Part shown: positions 8,002 to 13,246 of the stretch, one piece after another
How the letters are laid out: every line of letters starts with the position of its first letter
Position numbering within the stretch: the stretch's first letter is position 1
Source: Candidatus Faecivivens stercorigallinarum
Lineage (GTDB): Bacteria; Bacillota; Clostridia; Oscillospirales; Ruminococcaceae
NCBI GenBank assembly: GCA_018715465.1
Contig: DVLN01000211.1
Location: forward strand, 1 to 13,246
Direction: 5' to 3'
Length of the DNA stretch: 13,246 bases
Translations under genes and position numbers: made by a program
The notes under the pieces: model-generated
Seen by the model: only the letters and a program-made list of their open reading frames with translations
Told to the model about the DNA's origin: nothing
The model's database searches: none

Positions 8002-8079
8002 TTCCTGTAAAAATATTGTACGCTATTTAAATCTATTATACAGGAAATCAAACACTGACGTCAATGTACAAAACAGGAA
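8002..8079. repeat. Three ACAGGAA half-sites around the GH3 promoter, candidate operator
   Basis: The heptamer ACAGGAA occurs at 8040-8046 and 8073-8079 on the plus strand and inverted (TTCCTGT) at 8002-8008. The first two extend to a perfect 9-bp inverted repeat, TTTCCTGTA (8001-8009) and TACAGGAAA (8039-8047), with a 29-base gap. One arm overlaps the GH3 ribosome binding site, one touches the -10 box, and the third copy lies upstream of the -35 box. The forward copies are 33 bases apart, about three helical turns. Only one arm of the large repeat is transcribed, so a DNA operator is likelier than an RNA hairpin. The regulator is unknown. Confidence 0.45.
8035..8064 (-). promoter_or_regulatory. 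SigA-type promoter of the GH3 gene
   Basis: On the minus strand TTGACG (8064-8059, five of six consensus bases) and a perfect TATAAT (8040-8035) are 18 bases apart. Transcription would start near 8028, giving a 5' leader of about 38 bases. The -35 box overlaps the 8-bp palindrome TGACGTCA (8056-8063). This is the best SigA promoter in the window. Confidence 0.75.
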
Positions 8080-8126
8080 TCCTTTCCGGCTTTTTTTGTT
8101 CAAACCGCAGACAACACAACCTCTGT

Positions 8127-9044
8127 TTATTCCGCCAGAATATAAAAATCAATAATATCGGGCAATATCTGTCCATCTTCCAACTGCTGCATGATGGTCT
8201 TCTCTTCGCTCCCATTGAGCAGCAGCTGTGGTTCCCCCACCCGGTTGGCGCGCAGCCGGATAAACCATATTACAGGCTCCGCGTCTGCATCAGCAGCCCC
8301 GGACAGGCTGACATTCAGGCCAACCCTGCCCCAGTAATTCGGGTCACCGCCGGTATCCAGCTCTGCATCCCGGTATCCGCGCAGATACAGATACCCGACC
8401 AGCGTCTCCTTTTCCCCGTCTTTTCCGCCCAGCACCTGCTGGTTCCACAGCAGATAGGCGCCGTCCTCCTGACACTGCTCCAGCCATTCATTGAAGGCGG
8501 TATCCTCCGCCAGCTCGGGCTGCAATTCAAAGAGTTCCTCAACAGTATGCGGGCCATCTTGTACCGTACTGAACCCGCCATGATCCAGCGGACTGGACAG
8601 TACCAATGCCCCGACCATCAGCAGCGGTACCACAATGCTGAGCGCCAGTACCCAACCAAGCCAGTGTTCCTTTTTTTCGGCGACCGGCGGCGTCCGCTGG
8701 GGCAGCTCCGCTCCGCAGGACGGACAGATCTTCCACCCATATTCTACCGGCCGGCTGCAGGATGGGCAACGCAGTTTCAGCTCTGTTCCGCAAAATGGGC
8801 AGAGAGAGAACTCTGACGAAACCCGTTCATGGCAATTGGGGCATCTAATCGCTGAGCGGCCGGAGCGGGCGATCAGATAGAGCGCCAGCCCGCTGAACAG
8901 CGGCAGAAAAACAGCGCACAACGTCCAGCCAGCCGCATTCATTCCTCTGGCCCGCGCGTCCTTCCACACCGATACCCCGATCAGAACCAATGATACCACA
9001 ATCAGCAGCCCAATTCCTCCGATCAACAATCCCATCCTGTTCAT
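8127..9044 (-). CDS. Membrane protein with double zinc ribbon, third gene of the ECF operon
   Basis: A 305-residue protein of unknown function. It has a membrane helix at about 5-27, a second at 37-59 that with KDARARGMN before it resembles PLDc_N-type hairpins, then two CxxC-CxxC zinc ribbons (C68, C71, C82, C85 and C93, C96, C107, C110). A third helix lies at about 129-150. The remaining 150 residues are acidic and contain no motif I recognise. With three helices the zinc ribbons and the C-terminal part should lie on opposite faces of the membrane, a layout suited to passing a signal. The start at 9044 is preferred to an upstream codon at 9086 because it has AAGGGG seven bases upstream and its ATG overlaps the preceding stop as ATGA. 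The operon suggests a role in, or as target of, sigma-factor signalling. No convincing terminator follows the gene. Confidence 0.85.
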   Translation of the reverse strand: MNRMGLLIGGIGLLIVVSLVLIGVSVWKDARARGMNAAGWTLCAVFLPLFSGLALYLIARSGRSAIRCPNCHERVSSEFSLCPFCGTELKLRCPSCSRPVEYGWKICPSCGAELPQRTPPVAEKKEHWLGWVLALSIVVPLLMVGALVLSSPLDHGGFSTVQDGPHTVEELFELQPELAEDTAFNEWLEQCQEDGAYLLWNQQVLGGKDGEKETLVGYLYLRGYRDAELDTGGDPNYWGRVGLNVSLSGAADADAEPVIWFIRLRANRVGEPQLLLNGSEEKTIMQQLEDGQILPDIIDFYILAE

Positions 9045-9385
9045 CTGAACACCCCTTTCTTTTGCTGGCGTTCCAGCTCTCTGCAAAAAAGCACCACCGC
9101 CGCCAGCCCGACAGGAACCGCCATCCCGATATAACCGGCGATCACGACCGCCAGCCAGTAGCCCTGTGCACCGATACCGCCCAACAGCCCTCTGACCGCT
9201 TCGGTCAGCAGAACTGCCAGCATCAGCAGCCCGCCAACTGTCAGAATGATCAGCTGCCGACGCAGTTTTCGCCGGGCTGCCTCGCGGATGACTGCCTCTG
9301 TATCCAGCTTTGGCGTTTCAAAAGACTGCTCTTTTGCAGCCTGTGCGATCATCTGCGGCAGATTGGTTTCGTCCAGTTTATTCAT
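9041..9385 (-). CDS. Small two-helix membrane protein, candidate anti-sigma factor
   Basis: A 114-residue protein encoded directly after the ECF sigma gene. It has a charged N-terminal segment of about 42 residues, a membrane helix at about 44-64, another at about 75-101, and a short basic tail. In operons of this kind the gene after the sigma factor often encodes its membrane anti-sigma partner, and the N-terminal segment is expected in the cytoplasm where it could bind the sigma factor. It lacks the HxxxCxxC zinc motif of classical anti-sigma domains, so the role is inferred from position and topology. The ATG has a strong AAGGAGG nine bases upstream, lying inside the sigma gene, and overlaps the end of that gene by eight bases (ATGAATAA). 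Its own stop overlaps the next start as ATGA, so all three proteins should be made together. Confidence 0.8.
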   Translation of the reverse strand: MNKLDETNLPQMIAQAAKEQSFETPKLDTEAVIREAARRKLRRQLIILTVGGLLMLAVLLTEAVRGLLGGIGAQGYWLAVVIAGYIGMAVPVGLAAVVLFCRELERQQKKGVFR

Positions 9386-9854
9386 CCGTAAGCGCCTCCT
9401 TTAACAGTTTTCGCGCACGCAATAGCCTGCTTTTCACTCCATTGACCGAGATTCCCAAAATCTCGCCTGCCTGGCGTTCGGTATACCCCTGCATATAGAC
9501 AAGGATCACCGCGAGCCGCAGCTTCTCCGGCAGACGTCCAACTGCATCCAGCAGACTGAGCCGTTCATCGTCGGATATCTTTAAGGGATCTTCGGCCGCT
9601 TCCAACCCGGACAGCGGAAGAAAACGGCGCAGCCGCTGCCGTCTGAGAGAATCACGGTACAGATTGACGCAGATTTTCGTCAGCCATGGCTCAAACGGCT
9701 CCCCATCCCGAAAGCTGCCCTGTTTCATTAAAACCCGTACCCAGGTTTCCTGATACAGCTCTTCGGCCGTGTCGCGCTGTCTGCACAGATGCATGCACAG
9801 TCCAAACAGCCGGTCTCCATACTCTTCCACCAATTGCTGTGGTGCCGCCAGCAT
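9378..9854 (-). CDS. ECF-type RNA polymerase sigma factor
   Basis: A 158-residue sigma-70-family factor that directs RNA polymerase to a small regulon, probably in response to an envelope signal. Region 2 spans about residues 8-75 (EYGDRLFGLCMHLC, DTAEELYQETWVRV, FEPWLTKICVNLYRD). Region 4 spans about 98-152 and contains the helix-turn-helix (LPEKLRLAVILVYMQGY, ERQAGEILGISVNGVKSRL). There is no region 1 or 3, as is normal for ECF factors. The frame stays open to an ATG at 9938, but the start at 9854 is preferred. It has AAAGGAGG eight bases upstream, matches the usual ECF length, and the longer version would begin inside the terminator of the preceding operon and span this gene's own promoter. 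That promoter has ECF character, so autoregulation is likely. It is the first gene of a three-gene operon. Confidence 0.93.
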   Translation of the reverse strand: MLAAPQQLVEEYGDRLFGLCMHLCRQRDTAEELYQETWVRVLMKQGSFRDGEPFEPWLTKICVNLYRDSLRRQRLRRFLPLSGLEAAEDPLKISDDERLSLLDAVGRLPEKLRLAVILVYMQGYTERQAGEILGISVNGVKSRLLRARKLLKEALTDE

Positions 9855-9888
9855 GCCGTTTCCCTCCTTTCCTGCTTCTATCCGCAAA

Positions 9889-9915
9889 TACGCACCAACC
9901 TGACAGATGGTTTCA
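9889..9915 (-). promoter_or_regulatory. ECF-type promoter of the sigma operon, probable autoregulation
   Basis: On the minus strand TGAAAC (9915-9910) and CGTA (9892-9889) are 17 bases apart. This matches the TGAAAC-N16/17-CGTA pattern known for Bacillus SigW/SigM-type ECF factors. Transcription would start near 9882, leaving about 28 bases to the sigma ATG at 9854. It lies just after the upstream terminator, where a promoter is needed, and no SigA-type promoter is evident there. Confidence 0.65.
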
Positions 9916-9923
9916 TCCATCAT

Positions 9924-9960
9924 AAAAAATCCGTCCACCCAACACGGGCAGACGGATTTT
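9924..9960 (-). terminator. Rho-independent terminator of the permease operon
   Basis: A perfect 10-bp stem (arms 9926-9935 and 9951-9960, AAAATCCGTC with GACGGATTTT) has CCC and GGG able to pair further inside the loop. On the minus strand it ends in six T residues. It closes the CARDB protein-permease operon just before the sigma promoter. The T and A arms could also terminate plus-strand transcripts. Confidence 0.9.
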
Positions 9961-9981
9961 CAGCAGGCAGTGGTGACATAA

Positions 9982-9998
9982 CCTCTGCCATTCAGAGG
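9982..9998 (-). other. Small hairpin right after the permease stop codon
   Basis: CCTCTG (9982-9987) and CAGAGG (9993-9998) form a 6-bp stem with a five-base loop, one base after the permease TAA. Together with the strong terminator about 20 bases further on, it gives the transcript two hairpins in tandem, which may protect its 3' end. Confidence 0.4.
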
Positions 9999-9999
9999 A

Positions 10000-11439
10000 T
10001 TACTCCTGTTTGATCGCGGAAAGTGCGCTGATTTTAACGGCACGGTTGGCGGGCGAAAAGCCGGACAGCAGTCCGACCAGCGTTGCAAACAGTATCGAAC
10101 CGATTGCAAGCCAGAACGGGATGATCGAGCTGCCGCCGATGGAAGTCATGCCCATCATGCCGCCTGATTCACCACCCAATCCGCCATAATGGTTGATGAT
10201 AAAGCTGATGATATAACTGATACCGACGCCGATCACGCCGCCGGAAAAGCCGATTGCACCGGCTTCCATCAGGAATACACCGCGGATATCCGACAGAGAG
10301 CAGCCCAAAACCTTCATGACGCCGATCTCGCGGGTACGTTCATAGACCGACATGACCATGGTATTGGTAATCGAGAGCGCCGCGACGAAAAGGCTGATCG
10401 CGCCAAGGCTGCCGAGGATCATCTGCTGCTGGTTGGCCTGATCCTGAATCGGTTTGCGGACGCTTTCCATCGAGTTGGTATTATAGCCGAAAGACTTGAT
10501 ATAATCCTCTACCCTCTGGACATCGTCCATCGACTCAACCTTTACGACAACGTTATCATAAGCCTCAACCTTGTTTTTGTCTTCCTTGATACCGTTGTAC
10601 TTTTGGTACTCCTTTTCCAGGCTCTTGACGTAGTGAATATCCATGAACACGCCGTAGGTACTGGGGTTGCGCTGATAATCACTGGTCAGGATACCGGTAC
10701 AGGTGATCTTGAAGGAAGGCTGTTTTTTGGTATTGGTTTCATCCGACTTGTTGATGGTCAGGGTGAGTTTATCGTTCATGACATCGACTGGCGGGTCAGC
10801 CGGCGTACCGTCAGCCTTGGTGGTCTGCTGGAAATAGTTTCCCTTTTTATCGGTATAGCTGTAAAGGGAGTCCTGTCCAATGACAAACATACCCTCATAT
10901 CCATTTTCACCCGATGGGAAATCGCCTTCCATGAAGGTATAGCCCATCGAACGGAGCGCGTCAAAATCGACGCCGACAATCTGGCCGTCATAGGTATACT
11001 TGCCGTTTGAGAAGGTGTAGTTGCCCCAGCGTGAAGCGTAGGTATTGTAGACAGGTGTGACCGCGACGACGCCATCCTGAAGCCGTATGGTGTCGAGCAT
11101 CTCATCATTGAGCGGCTGATCGGTGGAAGTGCCGTAGTTATAGATATTGATAATGGTCAGGTCACCCAGCTGTGCAAGGGTTTCTTCCAATGTCTTCTGC
11201 ATCCCGATACCGAGCGAGACCATGACGGTGATCGCGCAGGTACCGATGATAACACCGCTGACGGTCAGAGCTGTACGAACCTTGCGGCGCAGCAGGTTTT
11301 TAATGCACATCAGGATGGTATCAAGCCGGGTCATCCCATTATCGACATGAGGTTTTTTTCTCCTCAACCCCTTGCTTTGTGTTTTCCGTCCAGGCGGCGG
11401 ACTTTTCGCAGCCGGACGTGCTTTAGAGATCTTATTCAT
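10000..11439 (-). CDS. MacB/FtsX-type ABC transporter permease
   Basis: Membrane subunit of a type VII (MacB-like) ABC system, a class that works on envelope or exported substrates by mechanotransmission; its substrate is unknown. The 479 residues show a membrane helix at about 56-77, a large extracytoplasmic domain (about 80-335), then three helices at about 338-361, 393-416 and 438-460. SVYERTREIGVMKVLG (365-379) is the hallmark cytoplasmic loop of the FtsX domain, and SPANRAVKISALSAI closes the protein. The first 35 residues are an unusual basic extension (11 K/R, one D). The chosen ATG overlaps the preceding TAA by eight bases (ATGAATAA). Its ribosome binding site is weak, so translation is probably coupled to the gene before it. 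An internal ATG at 11334 (MTRLDTIL) would give a more standard N-terminus but also lacks a good site. No ATPase gene follows before the terminator, so the ATPase must lie off the window or elsewhere. Confidence 0.9.
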   Translation of the reverse strand: MNKISKARPAAKSPPPGRKTQSKGLRRKKPHVDNGMTRLDTILMCIKNLLRRKVRTALTVSGVIIGTCAITVMVSLGIGMQKTLEETLAQLGDLTIINIYNYGTSTDQPLNDEMLDTIRLQDGVVAVTPVYNTYASRWGNYTFSNGKYTYDGQIVGVDFDALRSMGYTFMEGDFPSGENGYEGMFVIGQDSLYSYTDKKGNYFQQTTKADGTPADPPVDVMNDKLTLTINKSDETNTKKQPSFKITCTGILTSDYQRNPSTYGVFMDIHYVKSLEKEYQKYNGIKEDKNKVEAYDNVVVKVESMDDVQRVEDYIKSFGYNTNSMESVRKPIQDQANQQQMILGSLGAISLFVAALSITNTMVMSVYERTREIGVMKVLGCSLSDIRGVFLMEAGAIGFSGGVIGVGISYIISFIINHYGGLGGESGGMMGMTSIGGSSIIPFWLAIGSILFATLVGLLSGFSPANRAVKISALSAIKQE

Positions 11440-13246
11440 CGAAATCGTCGTCTCCGTAATCGTCGTCGTCCTCATCGTCAAAGACAGGGACAGCCTTTCT
11501 CTTCTTTCTGCGAATGCGCAGCACGACTACAACGATACCGCCTGCAACCACAACACAGCCGGCAATAATCAGGATTTTCCCCCAAAGCGGCATCGACGGT
11601 TCGACATCGACCGGCTCCATCGGTTCCATATCATCCGGCGTTCCCCAGTCCATTTCCATAACTGTTGCGGTAAAGGGGCGTTCGAGGGTGGTCTGCGTAC
11701 CGGCGGAATCCTCATATGTAATCACAAACTTACCGTCAATGGTACCGGGTTCGGTGACATTGAGGGAAGTTTCAAAATAATCTCCATTACCTGCTTCGAC
11801 GTTACCGACATAGGTATTGGCATCAGCCGTGGTAAAGCCGGTACCTTCGACGGCGATGGAAAGGTTATAAATCGCGCTCTTGCCCTTATTGACATAAGAG
11901 ACAGAGCAGTACGCGGAATCACCAACATAGACGGTACTGCTGATCTGTGCGTCTTCGACCTCAAAACGGTCAGGCTGGGAAACCGGAATGGTAATGCGTT
12001 CGGTCGCAGTCAGGCTCTGACGGGTGCCGTCGACAACTGCGTCATAGGAAATTTCCACATCAATGCCATACGATTTGGGAGGTGCATCCGCCTTGACGAC
12101 GAGATCAATACTTTCGGAGAAGGTTTCCCCCGCGCCGACTTTTGCGATAAAAAAGGAATTGGAGGAGCTGGCCGGGGTAAAGACGCCGCCGGTCGTTTCA
12201 TCCGCCGCAGAGGATACGACCATCTTAATGTTTTCAATCGCCGTCGATGCAGAAGTATTGCGCAGCGTCATGCCAAGGGTAAAGGTACTGCCGCCGATAA
12301 CGCTGGTGACCCCTTCTTCCCCGTAGGTATAGCTTTCAATGATCACCTGCGGTTTGGAAGAACCGGGGCCGCTTTCACCATCGCCGCCGCTGCTCTCCTC
12401 CGGCTTGCCGACACAGGGAACGAATACCTTTGCGACCGAATTTTCCTCGCCGCAGGCCGCTGTCGCGGTCAGAATTGCGGTACCGCTGGGAAGCGCCTCA
12501 TCACCGTGGAGCTGATAGGTAAAGGTCGACTGCTGGCCGGGACCGAGTTCGACAAGGGTCTGGACGTCCATACCGGATTTCAGGGTAACCGAACCGGTTG
12601 CCATACCGTCAAGGGTCATCGTGATATCCTTCATATTGGCAGTACCGGTATTCTGAACGGTGATTACAAGCGAGGTATCGCCGTTGTAAGACAGAGTGGA
12701 GCTGCCCAGCTGATAGCCGGTGATCACCAGTTTTCCGTTGGATTGAATATCATCCGAAGCACGCAGCCGGACAGAAAAGGTTGTCTTCTCAGTGGTCTGC
12801 TTGTTGTCATAGGAGTAGACCGAATCAATGTTGATCGACGCGACCGAGTCGGTTACATCCTGTTTAGCGGTAACACGGCAGTTGATGGTCGCGCTTCCCT
12901 TTTTGAAGTTGACCGTCTGGGTAGCCGCGGCCGATTCAAGGTAAAGACCTTCCGGCATGGTCAGGGTGACCTGTGCGGAACCGACAACAGAAGTTGCATT
13001 CAGCGGAATCTGGATATTCTTAGTTTCGCCTGCCTTGATTTCCGGCATGAAGGCGTTTTTCGATACAGTGATCTGGTTGCCGATCAACTCCGGTGCGGAA
13101 GGCTCACTGCTACTACCATCATCAGGTATCTCGGGATTATAAATCTGTACTGCATAAGTCATCGACTCTGTTACATATGTATCTGTATTGTTATCCTTGT
13201 ATACAATTGAAAGGCTGATTTGTACAATTCCACTTGCAGCCTTTTC
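11432..13246 (-). CDS. CARDB/COG1361-like membrane-anchored surface protein (5' end off window)
   Basis: The frame is open to the right edge, so 604 residues are visible and the true start and any signal peptide are missing; the ATG at 13162 is internal. The visible part is a chain of about four beta-rich Ig-like modules (roughly 58-160, 165-280, 300-425, 426-530). Recurring phrases such as TSLVITVQNTGTANMKDI, TLGMTLRNTSAST and VSYVNKGKSAIYNLSI are typical of CARDB or NPCBM-like repeats in COG1361 proteins. A Ser/Gly-rich linker lies near 285-298. One membrane helix (about 558-576) is followed by RIRRKKRK and a very acidic tail with 12 D/E in the last 16 residues. The protein should be displayed outside the cell with its tail in the cytoplasm. 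The overlapping downstream permease suggests it is a substrate-binding, scaffold or adaptor subunit of that ABC system. Adhesion is an alternative role. Confidence 0.82.
   Translation of the reverse strand, partial: EKAASGIVQISLSIVYKDNNTDTYVTESMTYAVQIYNPEIPDDGSSSEPSAPELIGNQITVSKNAFMPEIKAGETKNIQIPLNATSVVGSAQVTLTMPEGLYLESAAATQTVNFKKGSATINCRVTAKQDVTDSVASINIDSVYSYDNKQTTEKTTFSVRLRASDDIQSNGKLVITGYQLGSSTLSYNGDTSLVITVQNTGTANMKDITMTLDGMATGSVTLKSGMDVQTLVELGPGQQSTFTYQLHGDEALPSGTAILTATAACGEENSVAKVFVPCVGKPEESSGGDGESGPGSSKPQVIIESYTYGEEGVTSVIGGSTFTLGMTLRNTSASTAIENIKMVVSSAADETTGGVFTPASSSNSFFIAKVGAGETFSESIDLVVKADAPPKSYGIDVEISYDAVVDGTRQSLTATERITIPVSQPDRFEVEDAQISSTVYVGDSAYCSVSYVNKGKSAIYNLSIAVEGTGFTTADANTYVGNVEAGNGDYFETSLNVTEPGTIDGKFVITYEDSAGTQTTLERPFTATVMEMDWGTPDDMEPMEPVDVEPSMPLWGKILIIAGCVVVAGGIVVVVLRIRRKKRKAVPVFDDEDDDDYGDDDFDE

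Noticed and set aside
8056..8063. TGACGTCA palindrome at the GH3 -35 box as an operator
   Set aside because: An 8-bp palindrome is common by chance, and part of it is the -35 sequence itself; noted with the promoter but not claimed as a separate site.
8073..8097. Possible terminator of the zinc-ribbon gene (T run at 8091-8097)
   Set aside because: The T run is on the plus strand, where no gene ends. On the minus strand the nearby stem is only four base pairs with a poor T tract.
9045..9086. 14-codon extension of the zinc-ribbon protein
   Set aside because: It overlaps the preceding gene in another frame and is less well supported than the ATGA-coupled ATG with AAGGGG.
9855..9938. 28-codon N-terminal extension of the sigma factor
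   Set aside because: It would start inside the preceding terminator stem and cover the ECF promoter. The start at 9854 has a much stronger ribosome binding site.
11372..13210. A 612-codon open frame on the plus strand opposite the CARDB gene
   Set aside because: It is a mirror frame of a clearly protein-like minus-strand gene. It has no ribosome binding site, low-complexity composition and no recognisable domain; the openness follows from the real gene's codon use.

Overview
The window reads as chromosomal DNA from a Gram-positive Clostridia-like Firmicute with roughly balanced base composition, perhaps a gut Oscillospirales relative. This rests on strong AGGAGG-type ribosome binding sites, SigA-type promoters, an ECF-sigma operon with a zinc-ribbon membrane protein, and a CARDB/COG1361-like surface protein paired with a MacB-type permease. 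The genus cannot be fixed from sequence alone. There are no rRNA or tRNA genes, insertion sequences, phage genes or CRISPR arrays. Genes are tightly packed and no stretch over 300 bases lacks one.

Layout. A MATE efflux transporter (7-1386, +) is the only plus-strand gene. It converges on a half-size ABC exporter (1458-3227, -) across a strong hairpin terminator (1406-1443). All other genes are on the minus strand. In transcription order these are: a CARDB-type membrane-anchored surface protein that runs off the right edge (11432-13246), overlapping a MacB/FtsX-type permease (10000-11439) that ends in a terminator (9924-9960); then an ECF sigma factor (9378-9854), a two-helix membrane protein (9041-9385) and a double zinc-ribbon membrane protein (8127-9044), all overlapping; then a monocistronic GH3 glycosidase (5740-7989) with its own promoter and terminator; then adenosine deaminase and phosphopentomutase (add-deoB, 4585-5583 and 3407-4588), joined by an ATGA overlap; then an 18-codon leader ORF (3253-3309) and the ABC exporter.

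How they work together. The sigma operon looks autoregulated: a TGAAAC-N17-CGTA ECF-type promoter sits just upstream of the sigma start and just after the preceding terminator. Add and DeoB are purine-nucleoside salvage enzymes, and deoB translation is probably coupled to add. The CARDB protein and permease look like two subunits of an export or envelope ABC system whose ATPase is not in the window. The protein's acidic cytoplasmic tail and the permease's basic N-terminal tail may dock with each other.

Points most worth a second look are the leader ORF with alternative hairpins ahead of the ABC exporter, the ECF promoter, the three ACAGGAA half-sites around the GH3 promoter, and the oppositely charged tails. 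Several genes are assigned shorter starts than the longest open frame, based on ribosome binding sites, overlaps and promoter or terminator positions.
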